A stretch of DNA of 64,000 bases from Hyphomicrobiales bacterium (GCA_003963455.1 RXJA01000163.1:1-64000), one strand, 5' to 3'. Positions 1 to 8,634 are shown, numbered from the stretch's first letter. A program made the numbers and translations. Notes: a model not told the origin generated them from the letters alone.

Positions 1-143
1 AGCACTATCCGTTCTGCTCCGCGCGCTGCAAGGACATCGACCTCAATCGCTGGCTGAAGGGCGCCTATGTCATTCCCGGCCGCGACGAAGAGGAAGACGA
101 GGACAGCCCGAAGCCGAGCCCAGCGCCCAGGGACGAGGGATGA
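1..143 (+). CDS. yacG: DNA gyrase inhibitor YacG, 3' end only
   Basis: Only the last 46 codons are in the window; the frame is open from base 3 to the TGA at 141-143. The peptide begins [20 protein letters not shown], which contains the second Cys pair (C-x3-C) of the small zinc protein YacG and its typical DLxRWL helix, followed by an acidic Glu/Asp-rich tail and a Pro-rich end. YacG proteins bind a zinc ion and inhibit DNA gyrase in E. coli; the role in rhizobia is by homology. Its position just before tRNA-Phe is the usual arrangement in rhizobia as I recall it, and marks this side as core chromosome. Confidence 0.85.
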   Translation, partial: HYPFCSARCKDIDLNRWLKGAYVIPGRDEEEDEDSPKPSPAPRDEG

Positions 144-204
144 GCGTGGGCGGAAAGCCGCCGTTTCATCACGATTTTTACGCCCCTAAGAAATCACCGC
201 CAAG

Positions 205-325
205 CGCTTGTTTTCAAGCAATTCCGCGGGCGGAACACCGCCCGCGCCATTCCTGGAATTGCGCTTGTTTTGACGCGTTCCCGAAGCGGAAAACCGCCGC
301 GCACTTTTCCTGGAATTGCTCTGGA
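205..325. repeat. Two degenerate copies of a rhizobial palindromic intergenic repeat
   Basis: Two adjacent related units can be aligned by eye. Unit A (about 219-262) runs from AATTCCGCGGGCGG to TTCCTGGAATTGC; unit B (about 274-318) runs from TTCCCGAAGCGGAAAACCG to TTCCTGGAATTGC. Each has a central CGGAA.ACCG dyad and ends in CCTGGAATTGC. Unit A also contains a perfect 8-bp stem (226-233 with 238-245, loop AACA). Such CGGAAAACCG/CCTGGAATTGC units are very common between genes in Mesorhizobium-type genomes (from memory). There is no T tract, so it is not a canonical terminator, although it could act as one for yacG. Confidence 0.6.
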
Positions 326-420
326 CAGGCCGGATTCCCGTGCTATAACCCACGCGCTTTCAAGGGGCGCCGCCCGGCGCCCTCGTGAAACCCGGCGGAC
401 GATCCCGTTAGCCGGCGCAG

Positions 421-496
<76 letters not shown>

Positions 497-708
497 TCCC
501 CTCTTCTCCCGACATTCCCTTTCGCCGAAACTTCTACGCTGCGACTTCTACAAGCGCCTGAAATCGTTGATCTTTTTCTGTCAAACGGCGCATTTGAGCT
601 GGGCTGGGAGCGCTTCGGGCGCATTTGGTCCAACGAGGCGCGGGGATGGTATTTCCGTTGGTATTCGACATCCTGATGGTATCGAAACAGCCAAGGGAGA
701 CCTGACAA

Positions 709-2019
709 ATGGCCCTCTCCGACGTGAAATGCCGCAACGCCCGTCCCGCTTCCAAGCTTGTGAAGCTATCAGACGGAGGCGGACTGCAGCTATGGGTGCA
801 GCCCACGGGCTCTCGCCTCTGGAGGCTCGCCTACCGCTTTGACGGCAAGCAGAAACTGCTAGCGCTGGGCGGCTACCCTCTTATCTCCCTGGCCGAGGCG
901 CGCCAGGCGCGCGATGACGCTAAACGGCTCCTGCTGGATGGCATAGATCCTGGAAGGGAACGCAGTTTGCGGAAGGCAGACTCGGCAAGGGACTCCTTTC
1001 GCTTAATTGCGGACGAATATGTTGAGAAGCTGAAGAAGGAGGAACGTGCCGACCGGACGATCAGCAAGGTCAAATGGCTCCTCGGCTTTGCCTATCCGAC
1101 AATCGGCGACAAGCGCATTCGGGAGATCGATCCAGCCACTGTCCTTGCCGCCCTTCGTCGCGTGGAGGTTCGCGGCCGATACGAGTCGGCTAGGCGACTA
1201 CGCTCCACCATTGGCAGCGTGTTTCGATACGCAATCGCGACCGCACGCGCCGAGGCAGATCCGACGATCGCCCTGAGGGGCGCACTCATCAGTCCAACAG
1301 TCACGCCCCGTGCCGCGATTACCGAGCCGAAGGCTTTGGGAGGCTTGCTGAGAGCGATCGATGCATTTGACGGACAGCCCACAACCCGAGCGGCCCTGAA
1401 ACTGATGGCGCTGCTGTTTCCCCGCCCCGGCGAGTTGCGCGCGGCCGAATGGGACGAGTTCGATTTCGAAGGCTCGGTGTGGATCATCCCTGAAGCACGC
1501 ATGAAAATGCGACGGCCGCACCGCATAGCCCTTTCAAGGCAGGCCATAAGCCTCCTGACTTCGCTTAGAGAAATCTCCGGTGATGGATCGCTACTCTTTC
1601 CTGGTGTTCGATCGGGTTCGCGTCCGATTTCGGACAACACGCTTAACGCCGCGCTCCGCCGTATGGGTTACGGCAAGGACGAAGCTACCGCTCACGGTTT
1701 TCGAGCTACGGCATCAACTTTGCTAAACGAATGCGGAAAGTGGCATCCGGACGCCATCGAGCGGCAGCTCGCCCACATTGAAAACAACGACGTCCGTCGT
1801 GCCTATGCCCGGGCAGAGCACTGGGAAGAGCGCGTCAAGATGATGCAATGGTGGGCCGATTATCTGGATGAACTGGAGAGCAAAGACGCGCGGGTGATCT
1901 CAATCGGGGGGCGCAGCAAGCCCGCTATACATGCATCATCGCGGGGAACTACCACGGAGCCAACGGCGGCCATCCACCGAACGCCGAGACGGACGTCCAA
2001 CCCTCGAAAATCATACTGA
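709..2019 (+). CDS. P4-type tyrosine site-specific integrase
   Basis: This 436-aa tyrosine recombinase has the architecture of P4/IntS integrases. It has an N-terminal arm-DNA-binding domain (residues about 3-90, typical DGGGLQLWVQPTGSRLWRL), a SAM-like core-binding domain (about 100-195) and a catalytic domain (about 205-400). Catalytic residues are seen in order: Arg in FPRPGELR, His-x-x-Arg in AHGFRATAST, His in QLAHIE and the Tyr nucleophile in RRAYAR, followed by the usual MMQWWADYLD end. The ATG has GGGAG upstream. It is therefore probably functional. Location next to tRNA-Phe implies integration at the tRNA 3' end. In M. loti R7A the symbiosis-island integrase sits at a similar distance from phe-tRNA. 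The C-terminal ~45 residues after the WWADYL block are divergent and Arg/Ser/Thr-rich. Confidence 0.93.
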   Translation: MALSDVKCRNARPASKLVKLSDGGGLQLWVQPTGSRLWRLAYRFDGKQKLLALGGYPLISLAEARQARDDAKRLLLDGIDPGRERSLRKADSARDSFRLIADEYVEKLKKEERADRTISKVKWLLGFAYPTIGDKRIREIDPATVLAALRRVEVRGRYESARRLRSTIGSVFRYAIATARAEADPTIALRGALISPTVTPRAAITEPKALGGLLRAIDAFDGQPTTRAALKLMALLFPRPGELRAAEWDEFDFEGSVWIIPEARMKMRRPHRIALSRQAISLLTSLREISGDGSLLFPGVRSGSRPISDNTLNAALRRMGYGKDEATAHGFRATASTLLNECGKWHPDAIERQLAHIENNDVRRAYARAEHWEERVKMMQWWADYLDELESKDARVISIGGRSKPAIHASSRGTTTEPTAAIHRTPRRTSNPRKSY

Positions 2020-2883
2020 AAGACGCTTCGACGGGACGACTACTTGTACGCTGTGCGTGCCTAGCCTCCCCCGGGGCCCCGTTCTGTGACAACCGACCCC
2101 CGAAAACTTTCTTGCCAGGACCGTGGTCAGCTCAGCCGTTGACGACCTATGGCCTGCAGTCCAATTTCGCGACGATCCAACCCGTCGCCCAGTCGCCGAC
2201 CGCGACCGGATCGGCGAGCAGCGCCGACAGCGCGTGATCTCGATAAGCTATCTTGTCCTGACTCGTATGAGCACACCGCATCTGGCAACCCTGCCTTGCG
2301 GAGCTGGTACGACTATTTCCTTGGGAAGACCACCGTTCCGGCGTTGCGCAGATGGTTTCGGACATACTGCAGTCGCGCCTGCTCGCCTGGGCGGACGAGG
2401 CTTGTCACGCTCCGTTAAGGCGCGAGCGTCGGCAGCGGGCTGCAATTGCCGTTGGCTTGACGACCGGCAACGAAGAACTCCTCCTGCAGCGTTACGAGCT
2501 CCTCTACGAGGCAGGCCTGATCGAGGAGGCAACACGCGGGTCGGTCGAAGCCCGCATGTTCCATGTCGAGCGCGCCACCAAGGCATCTGTGCGCGATGTG
2601 ATAGTGCGCAATGCCGACCGCAAATCAACGCTCATGGCCGATGAGAGCAACTTATATCCGATCACCGGGCAGGAATTCGCGGATCACGCCAGTGATTGGC
2701 AACGCCACGATCGACGAAGTCAAGGTCCGCTGTCAGCAGCGCAAGAGCCGCGAGTGGATGAGCGCACAGCTATTTCACCCAACAGGGGAGCAGGCGCACA
2801 CGATCAGCTATCGGCGCCTGGTGCAAATCCGATGGGAAAAGCGGGTGATCTGGCGAGACGAGTAGGACGGCACCGCCAGACCT
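2020..2883 (+). pseudogene. Degenerate stretch with an IS1595-type transposase remnant
   Basis: No intact gene is convincing here. In one plus-strand frame, about 2555-2690 encodes RMFHVERATKASVRDV, then NADRKSTLMADESNLYP and GQEFADH. This is the recognisable core of ISXO2-like (IS1595 family) transposases, including the DES of the catalytic region. The frame is lost after 2690 and the upstream part (2352-2550, LLLQRYELLYEAGLIEE) belongs to something I do not recognise. A different frame at 2690-2865 reads GNATIDEVKVRCQQRKSREW to WRDE and then stops; it is also unrecognised. The stretch looks like layered insertion scars directly behind the integrase. Confidence 0.5.
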
Positions 2884-3750
2884 TTAAAAATACCGACGAT
2901 ACGCAAGCTTTTCGAGCAATGTCGCACGTCGAGCCGGGGGAATTGCGCCGCGATGTGCATATCCCAGTTCGGCCAGTGTCGGCTCCATTATGGCGGCCAA
3001 AGAGTCGAGATCAGTCTGCGGCAATCGACGCCATTTTCCAATCGACTTCGCTGAGAGCGGCGGCTTCTTGGGCGGGGCCGTCGGCAAGTTCAAGCGAGAA
3101 AGGAGCCTATCGAGGGTGGCATCGTAGTCCAAAACCAGGTCTTCGTACTTTACCTCGATATACTGCTCGCCAAGCCATTCGGAAAACCCTCTGGCGAGGT
3201 CGACGTGATGCCTCCACCTGTGCGCATTGAACAGCATGCCGTGGGCTCGGTATGCTCGCTGCGTCATCGGAAATCCATGCCATGACGTAAGTTCGGAACT
3301 ACCGAAATAGACCTTTCGCCAGAATGGCGCCTTAGGGGCCACGAAAGGGCTCAGCGCCACGTCACGGCCATCTCTGACGAGGTGTACGAATTTCGCTTGC
3401 GGAAAATAGGCATGTATCAATGGGACGATGAGAAGCGTCTCGCATAGCTTCCACCCCCACCGCTCCGCGCTGCCGGTGTCCTGCAGGTGCTTGCCGATAT
3501 GGCTCTCAGCCAAACGGCGACTTTCGGGGTTGTCGAGTTCGCTCCCGGTAGGCACTCCGTTTCTCGAAGACAGAACCGCGTGCTCGACCAATGGCAACAT
3601 CTCCAGGCAATCTAGAGAGCTGCTAATATTCGAGCCCATGTAAACGCCGGCGTCCATCAAAACGCGGGCGAGAAGTCGACTGCCCGAGTGAGCAGTGTTG
3701 ACAACGACGATTGGAGGCGAAGCCTCAGAAAACAGACTTGATGACCGCAT
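2884..3750 (-). CDS. PAPS-dependent sulfotransferase family protein
   Basis: The 288-aa product begins MRSSSLFSEASPPIVVVNTA. It carries the 5'-phosphosulfate loop (TAHSGSRLLARVL, residues about 18-30) and the 3'-phosphate motif (FVHLVRDGRDVAL, about 122-134). It ends in a basic RRATLLEKLAYRRYF tail. Such enzymes move a sulfuryl group from PAPS to a hydroxyl or amine of a carbohydrate, lipid or small molecule; the acceptor cannot be told. The open frame extends 59 codons upstream inside the mucR-like gene, but the ATG at 3750, 11 bases after that gene's stop, gives a normal sulfotransferase N terminus; no strong ribosome-binding site is visible. It probably shares a transcript with the upstream mucR-like gene. 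Flanking IS scraps suggest horizontal acquisition. Confidence 0.75.
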   Translation of the reverse strand: MRSSSLFSEASPPIVVVNTAHSGSRLLARVLMDAGVYMGSNISSSLDCLEMLPLVEHAVLSSRNGVPTGSELDNPESRRLAESHIGKHLQDTGSAERWGWKLCETLLIVPLIHAYFPQAKFVHLVRDGRDVALSPFVAPKAPFWRKVYFGSSELTSWHGFPMTQRAYRAHGMLFNAHRWRHHVDLARGFSEWLGEQYIEVKYEDLVLDYDATLDRLLSRLNLPTAPPKKPPLSAKSIGKWRRLPQTDLDSLAAIMEPTLAELGYAHRGAIPPARRATLLEKLAYRRYF

Positions 3751-3761
3751 GAAAATTGCAA

Positions 3762-4235
3762 TCAGCGGACACGGGCTTTTTCTGGCCTTTTGGCGTTCGC
3801 CTTCTTGCCTGTACTGGCAACTCGCGCGGCCGCTGCTTTGCGGCCGAGCCCGCTGGACTTGGCCAGCGCCGACCGCTGCGCGGCATAGTTCGGCGCCACC
3901 ATCGGATAATCTGGCTTCAAACCCCACTTATCGCGATACTCGTTGGGTGTCAGGCCAAAGCTCATCAGATGGCGCTTCAGCGATTTGAATCTCTTCCCGT
4001 CTTCGAGGCAGATGATGTAGTCGGGGAACACCGACCGCTTCGGGTTGACGGCGGGAGCCAGGGGCGGCTTCTCGGCCTCGGCAGGCTGCTCAACGTTCGC
4101 CAGGGACGAATTCACGCTCGCTATCAAATCAGGAAGGGACGCAACCGGCACCGGGTTGTTACTGACGTAAGCAGCCACAATGTCCGCAGTAAGCTCAATC
4201 AACTGGCCAGGGATTTTCTGATCTCCTTCAGGCAT
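3762..4235 (-). CDS. MucR/Ros-family transcriptional regulator, zinc-ligand-poor variant
   Basis: The 157-aa protein has a helical N-terminal oligomerisation region ([20 protein letters not shown]) and a C-terminal Ros-type finger followed by the hallmark [12 protein letters not shown] and YPMVAPNYA. It ends in a Lys/Arg/Ala-rich tail. MucR proteins repress exopolysaccharide, motility and virulence/symbiosis genes at AT-rich sites. The classic Ros zinc site is C-x2-C-x9-H-x3-H. Here it reads CLED for the first pair and has Phe where the last His should be (HLMSF), so two of the four ligands are missing, as in the Ml proteins of M. loti that fold without zinc. The ATG at 4235 has AGGAAGGA eight bases upstream, so the longer open frame is not used. 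Confidence 0.88.
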   Translation of the reverse strand: MPEGDQKIPGQLIELTADIVAAYVSNNPVPVASLPDLIASVNSSLANVEQPAEAEKPPLAPAVNPKRSVFPDYIICLEDGKRFKSLKRHLMSFGLTPNEYRDKWGLKPDYPMVAPNYAAQRSALAKSSGLGRKAAAARVASTGKKANAKRPEKARVR

Positions 4236-4388
4236 GCAAACGTCCTTCCTGTTGTGACAACTGACTTCTCTTAGCCGGTTTTGACGGAAGGTCCACGACT
4301 TACGTCCGCGGCAAAATTTTTGAGCCTTCCGTTCACGCATGAAAACACACCGCAGAAATGAAAATCCATGCCTCCCGCGGGAATTTCC

Positions 4389-4631
4389 TTAGGGCGTAGA
4401 CTCATTACCGCGTAACCAGATGCGGATTGAGACGAGTTTGAGGGCGGCGAGATAGTTCTCGGCCAGCTTGTCGTAGCGGGTGGCAATACGGCGGAACTGC
4501 TTGGCCTTATTGAAGAAGCGCATCCAGATTCCTATCCGGCTGAGGGAGCTTCGCGATCGCCTAGTACCATCGAAGTGGATCGACGCGTCCAAGTCGGATG
4601 CTGCGGTGCGCCACATACCCAATTTCAACAA
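4389..4631 (-). pseudogene. IS5-family transposase 3' remnant
   Basis: The last ~45 codons read FFNKAKQFRRIATRYDKLAE, then NYLAAL, SIRIWLR and NESTP. This is the well-known C terminus of IS5/IS427-group DDE transposases, including the catalytic-region FNKxKQFRRIATRYDK block. Everything upstream is lost: the preceding residues do not match and there is no DDE core. It is a truncated scar. The 4632-4886 stretch that follows contains no gene or RNA I can recognise. Confidence 0.7.
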
Positions 4632-4886
4632 CCGGTGAACGTCCCAAACAGCTGCCTACGTCGCGGGATCGAAAAGGAGCGTACGGAAGACGACGAAGAT
4701 CCTCATGGGTAGATGCATCCGCCAACTTATCCTAACCGTCTCGTCCGCGGCCACCCGCGGATCACGGTAGCAGCACAGCAATCGGTCAGAACGAAACTTC
4801 AAATCAGGACTAGATCGCACGAGGCAAAATCGCCGTTCTGCGATATCGCGCTTGCGCCGGCGTAAGTGGCGCTACGTTCCTGGCGA

Positions 4887-4953
4887 CGCAAAAAACCGCC
4901 CCGGTCAGACCGGGACGGTTATTGATTTATGATAAAACTGGTTGCGGGGACCG
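4887..4953 (-). repeat. tRNA-fMet-3'-end-like element with terminator, copy 1
   Basis: Read on the minus strand this begins CGGTCCCCGCAACCA, which matches the T-stem end, acceptor 3' strand and CCA of an initiator tRNA-Met. An AT-rich spacer containing AAATCAATAA follows, then a strong hairpin (AACCGTCCCGGT with ACCGGGGCGGTT) and a run of six T, a canonical Rho-independent terminator. A second, degenerate copy lies in the same orientation at 27381-27447. The rest of the tRNA is absent in both. The most economical reading is an attachment-site duplication left by an element that integrated at a tRNA-fMet 3' end. The identification as fMet is from recall of the rhizobial tRNA, not from a search. 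Confidence 0.6.
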
Positions 4954-5224
4954 ATGCCCCTTTTGTCATAACATCGTCGGGGTGTTCATTTGGGTCGGGT
5001 CTGGCAAGTTCGAGGATGCCGAATAGTTCGCCGCGTAGCTCCGCATGGACCTCGCCGCGCTTGTCACCGGGCGTGAGCACGATCTGTCCGATCAACGAGC
5101 GCAGCGCCTCGGCGGCGGAGCGTCCGTCCGCGTGATCGGCGAGCGCTTGCGTGAGTTGCTCGACCCGCTTCTCATAAAGAGTGGCGATGTTGGGATGCAG
5201 ATCGGGCACGTCGTTGGGCGCCAC
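4919..5224 (-). pseudogene. Large serine recombinase, C-terminal fragment
   Basis: The frame encodes PDLHPNIATLYEKRVEQLTQ, then LIGQIVLTPGDKRGEVHAEL and GELFGILELA. This is the conserved C-terminal tail of large serine recombinases of the resolvase/invertase superfamily. The catalytic N-terminal domain, recombinase domain and zinc ribbon are all absent. The last codons (VPATSFIINQ and the stop) are supplied by the adjacent tRNA-3'-end-like repeat, so the natural end of the gene has also been replaced. It is a double-truncated scrap whose junction with the repeat records a past recombination event. Confidence 0.7.
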
Positions 5225-5603
5225 CGCCAGGCGCGAAAGACCGTCGCCGATAGCAGAAGAGCGCCTGCGCGATAGTGGGTGTCGGGATGTAGCGTTCTTC
5301 CGACTCGAACGCCGACATCAGCGAGAAGTCGCCCTCTGTATCGGTCTCGACCAGGCTCGCGTAGATCGGACCGTGGAAGCTGGGGTCGTCGAGCTTGACG
5401 GAGTGGTAATCGCGGCCCTCGCGCGAGGTCTTCTTCCATGCCGCCCCGAACTCGGTGGCGCCAGCGAAGATGCGGAAGTCGGGGCCCTTTTCATTGTCGT
5501 CGTCGGCCGGAGAGAACGTTACCGTCTTGACGTTGAGGTTGAGGGTCTTGACCGAGCCGGAGAAGCCGTTCGCGGTGTGGGAGAAAGTGCCGATCGTAGC
5601 CAT
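5172..5603 (-). CDS. DUF736 domain protein with a replaced C terminus
   Basis: Residues about 1-85 match the DUF736 family: MATIGTFSHTANGFSGSVKT, then FRIFAGATEFGAAWKKTS and YHSVKLDDPSFHGPIYASL. These are small proteins of unknown function that are a hallmark of rhizobial integrative elements and plasmids, usually near conjugation genes. The family is normally about 100 aa. Here it runs to 143 aa, with a tail (SEERYIPTPTIAQALF and an Arg-rich end) that is not family-like and overlaps the recombinase scrap. The ATG at 5603 has AAGGAA upstream. The gene is probably a relic of a mobile element whose 3' end was rewritten. A peptide like its tail recurs at about 20.1 kb. Confidence 0.7.
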   Translation of the reverse strand: MATIGTFSHTANGFSGSVKTLNLNVKTVTFSPADDDNEKGPDFRIFAGATEFGAAWKKTSREGRDYHSVKLDDPSFHGPIYASLVETDTEGDFSLMSAFESEERYIPTPTIAQALFCYRRRSFAPGGGAQRRARSASQHRHSL

Positions 5604-6221
5604 TGTGGTGGTTCCTTCTGTTTTCTCGGGCCGCGCCCATCGCGGCCTCGATGGTGGTCGTGAGGTCGGAGACGATCGGTCCGCACCCACGGGGGTCCCC
5701 GTTGCGCTTGCGCAATGGGGTGATCCTAAGGGGTTGAAACGAAGTGTAAGACGGCGGCGCGAGGCTTTCTTGGCCGCGAGAAATGGACGCGCAGTAAACA
5801 GAGGAAGAAAACGTAGCGACGTCGTTACGGGAAGACGATCGAGACGGAGTGAAACGAAGACGGTCTTCGGTCAGACCCAGTCCATTCGAGGACGCCGTGG
5901 GCGCGGCTTAGAAAGAATACGCGGAAGGAACGCCACAGTGGCTAATATCCGTCACGGCCATTGTCGCTTGCGCCGCTGCACTTCTCTATTTCGGCACAGA
6001 TCGTGGCATCCGGGTCATATTGGGCGAGTAACGCACTCGCCGGCCGTAATCCTGTCGCCCGTGCCAGATATGCAGGGGTGATAGTCGCGTTGATCGGCAT
6101 TGAGTTGTTGACGGCCAATCCATGCCGGGCGCTATTCGAATCTGGCGAACGATTCTTGATCGCGGGTTCAAATGGTAGGGATCATCACCAGACACGAAGC
6201 TCGAAACAGAGATCCCCTGTG
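5604..6221. other. 618-base stretch without a recognisable gene
   Basis: Several open frames cross this stretch on both strands, but none has a family motif. They are probably chance frames in GC-rich DNA. The plus-strand frame of the dedA gene is open upstream to 5961, but there is no ribosome-binding site and no membrane-protein character until the ATGs at 6222 and 6225. I see no tRNA, terminator or repeat here. Confidence 0.4.
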
Positions 6222-6779
6222 ATGATGGGCAGCGGGTTGCCGGCATTCATCGCCGCCCATGGCTTGCTGCTGCTCTTTCCCCTGGCGGTCGTCGAAGGTC
6301 CTGTTGTGACGGTCGTTGCGGCGTGGCTGGCTCAGCAGGGACTGTTCGATATCCGGCTGGTGCTGGTGGTGGCCATTTTGGGCGACCTTGTGGGCGACAC
6401 CATTTACTATCTCTTCGGAACGCATCTAGAGCAGCTCATGCCGGACCGTCTCAGGGCGCGGCTTGGACTGACCCACGACCGGATCGAAACGCTGATCGGC
6501 CATTTCGAGGATAAGGGTGGACGGACGCTTCTGTTTGGCAAACTGACCCATGTCGCGGGCCTGCCGATATTGGTGGCGGCCGGCGCCGCGCGGATGCCGT
6601 ACGCCGCTTTCCTTGGCTACAATCTGTTAGGCACGCTGCCGAAAACCGCTGTCCTCGCGGCCCTCGGCTGGTGCTTTGGCTCGGCCTGGCAAAGGATCGA
6701 CGGGGGCATCTTCTACGCATCCATCCTCGCAACCATCGTGCTGACGGCATGGGTCATTGGGCGGTTGCGAAAAGTGTGA
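6222..6779 (+). CDS. DedA-family membrane protein
   Basis: The 185-aa protein has four to five hydrophobic segments and the DedA/SNARE-associated pattern: an N-terminal re-entrant region (FPLAVVEGPVVTVVAAWLAQ), an acidic GDLVGDTIYYLFG and, later, the conserved GKLTHVAGLPILVAAGAARM. DedA proteins are inner-membrane transporters or flippases in the undecaprenyl-phosphate/phospholipid class. Start codons at 6222 and 6225 are equally possible; the upstream signal is weak. It is slightly short for the family (about 200 aa). It converges on the ABC ATPase gene of the PKS operon with only 17 bases between the stops, so the operon lacks room for a long 3' region. A role in handling the exported lipid is speculative. 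Confidence 0.8.
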   Translation: MMGSGLPAFIAAHGLLLLFPLAVVEGPVVTVVAAWLAQQGLFDIRLVLVVAILGDLVGDTIYYLFGTHLEQLMPDRLRARLGLTHDRIETLIGHFEDKGGRTLLFGKLTHVAGLPILVAAGAARMPYAAFLGYNLLGTLPKTAVLAALGWCFGSAWQRIDGGIFYASILATIVLTAWVIGRLRKV

Positions 6780-6796
6780 GGCAGCGGCGTCGTATC

Positions 6797-7486
6797 CTAC
6801 CGCGCCCGTCCGTCCTCAAGCTCCAGCGTCGAGTCGAAATAGCTGGTCCACCTGGTATCATGGGTGACAACGCAGATCGCGACTTCGCGGCTGTCGGCCA
6901 GATGCCGGAAGACCTTCATCACCATTTCCGCCCGCTGGCCATCCAATGCGGCCGTGGGTTCATCGGCCAGGATGACGGTCGGGTCGTTGGCGAGCGCCCT
7001 GGCAATCGACACGCGCTGCTGCTCGCCACCCGAAAGCTGGGACGGGTAGTTGGATCCGCGATGTCCCATGCCGAGCGCGGAAAGTAGCCGGCCGGCACGT
7101 TCCTGCGCCTTTTGGCGGCCGACATCATTGACCTGCATGGCGATGGCTACATTCTCGGCTGCGGTGAGGAAGGGGATCAAATTCGCCTTCTGGAAGACAA
7201 AGCCGAGATGGGTACGCCTGAAGGCCCGCAACTCGTTCAGCTTTGCGCCAGGCCGGGAAATCACCTTGCCGTCGAATAGGACTTCTCCGGTGGTCGGCGT
7301 CTCCAGCAGGCCTGCGATCATCAGCAGCGTCGTCTTGCCCGAGCCGCTCGGCCCGACAATGCCGGTGACGGCGCCGGGGCTGAGCGTCAACGAGCCGGCG
7401 GCAAGCGCCGTGACCTGTGAGCCGCCGCTGTCATAGACCTTGCTGGCGTTGCGCACCTCCAAGGCAGCCAGGCGTCGCTTCGACAT
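6797..7486 (-). CDS. ABC exporter ATPase, DevA/LolD-like
   Basis: This 229-aa ATPase of the MacB/LolD/DevA class has Walker [10 protein letters not shown], a Q-loop in [11 protein letters not shown], signature [15 protein letters not shown], Walker [13 protein letters not shown] and switch His in VVTHD. The start ATG (7486-7484) overlaps the permease stop as TGATG, indicating translational coupling; the longer upstream open frame is an artefact. It powers the FtsX/MacB-type permease and HlyD-type adaptor encoded just upstream. The gene order adaptor–permease–ATPase is the DevB–DevC–DevA order of cyanobacterial glycolipid exporters. Last gene of the PPTase–PKS–exporter operon. Confidence 0.9.
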   Translation of the reverse strand: MSKRRLAALEVRNASKVYDSGGSQVTALAAGSLTLSPGAVTGIVGPSGSGKTTLLMIAGLLETPTTGEVLFDGKVISRPGAKLNELRAFRRTHLGFVFQKANLIPFLTAAENVAIAMQVNDVGRQKAQERAGRLLSALGMGHRGSNYPSQLSGGEQQRVSIARALANDPTVILADEPTAALDGQRAEMVMKVFRHLADSREVAICVVTHDTRWTSYFDSTLELEDGRAR

Positions 7487-8634
7487 CAGGCCAGCACCTC
7501 CTGGGCGCGGACCGCGAGCGCCCGGCGAATGGCAAACCAGCTCGCAGCAAGGCTGAGCGCCATCAGCACCGCCGACAGCACGCCAAGATCGGATTCGGTG
7601 ATCAGGACGGTTCTGGGGAACCTCGGATAGATGGTGAACGAGATCGCGATGGCCAGGATAAGGCCGCAAAAGCCGATCAGGCCGGCCTGCTGCGCGATCA
7701 TGCCGATGATCACCCGGTCGCGCGCGCCGATCAACTTCAGCAGCGCTATCTGCGCGACCTTCTCGATCGTCATCGTGTAGATGGTCAGCGCGATGACGGC
7801 GCAGCAGATCAGCAACGTCATGGTGGTGAAAGCCAGAATCTGCACGCGGAGCTTGCCGAGGCGTCCATCCAGCAAAAGGGTTTCCTGATCCTGTTTGGTC
7901 AGCACCTCGACGTCGCCCCAGCGCTTGATTGCGTCGCGCACCACGTCCTTGTCGGCACCGGGTAGTGTCTCGACGATAACGGCCGCGACACTTCCCGTAT
8001 CGTCGCCGAAGCCCATGCGGGTTTTGCCCTTTGCGACGCGATTGAGGAGGACGGCTTCACTTGGCAAAAGCTGGTTGATGACCTGCGCATCCGCGATGGT
8101 GACAAAAAGCAACCCGTCGCCACCCATGTCGACCTGGCCTGTCGACACGCCGACGATCGTATAGTTGTCTCGCCCAAGCTTGATCTCGTCGCCGACCGCG
8201 AGTCCGAGCGTCTTATCGGCGATTGCCTCATAGCGATTCGACTGCAGGTAACGGCCTGCGATCAGCGGTATCCAGCTGCCACTGTCACTGGGAAAGTCGA
8301 CGCCGGTGATCGACATTCGCAACGGCATTCCGTCGAACTGGAACTGCTGATTATACTGGATGAAGCGTCGCGTGCCCGCCACGCCGGCAACGCCGGCAAC
8401 ACGGCGATCGAGGTTGGCCGGAACGGCCGAAGACTCGGCGAAAGGCCCGGATTTTCCGCCCTCGACAACCCAGAGGTCGGCACCGATGCCATCGATGACG
8501 ACCAGCGCTTCGTAAACGATGCCGCGATACATGCCTAGCATGCCGATCGTGGCCGCCATCAACAGGCCGACGCCGAGCACAGTGAGGATGAACCTCAAAA
8601 GATTGTGCTGGATGTCTTTGATCGCCAGGTTCAC
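7486..8634 (-). CDS. ABC exporter permease, DevC/MacB-FtsX type
   Basis: The 382-aa protein has the FtsX/MacB permease layout. One N-terminal transmembrane helix (residues about 12-36) is followed by a large periplasmic domain (about 40-260) and three C-terminal helices (about 265-300, 315-340, 350-375). The N-terminal NLLRFILTVLGVGLLMAATI, GMYRGIVYEA and IDGIGADLWVV read like DevC. The start is GTG, and it overlaps the adaptor gene's stop by four bases (GTGA). With the downstream ATPase and upstream membrane-fusion protein it forms a tripartite exporter; the outer-membrane TolC partner is not encoded in this window. Confidence 0.9.
   Translation of the reverse strand: MNLAIKDIQHNLLRFILTVLGVGLLMAATIGMLGMYRGIVYEALVVIDGIGADLWVVEGGKSGPFAESSAVPANLDRRVAGVAGVAGTRRFIQYNQQFQFDGMPLRMSITGVDFPSDSGSWIPLIAGRYLQSNRYEAIADKTLGLAVGDEIKLGRDNYTIVGVSTGQVDMGGDGLLFVTIADAQVINQLLPSEAVLLNRVAKGKTRMGFGDDTGSVAAVIVETLPGADKDVVRDAIKRWGDVEVLTKQDQETLLLDGRLGKLRVQILAFTTMTLLICCAVIALTIYTMTIEKVAQIALLKLIGARDRVIIGMIAQQAGLIGFCGLILAIAISFTIYPRFPRTVLITESDLGVLSAVLMALSLAASWFAIRRALAVRAQEVLA

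Noticed and set aside
588..628. Short direct repeat GCGCATTTG between tRNA-Phe and the integrase as arm-type binding sites
   Set aside because: Only nine bases and two copies; too short to support without integrase footprint data.
3751..3927. 59-codon N-terminal extension of the sulfotransferase
   Set aside because: It overlaps the mucR-like coding end in another frame and is Arg/Ser-rich; the ATG at 3750 gives the normal family start.
6140..6190. T-arm-like GCGGGTTCAAATG followed by ATCATCACCA, suggesting a tRNA 3' end
   Set aside because: The bases do not form a T stem or acceptor stem and no cloverleaf precedes them; treated as chance.
7417..7965. 182-codon plus-strand frame opposite the exporter genes
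   Set aside because: Antisense shadow without a ribosome-binding site or motif.
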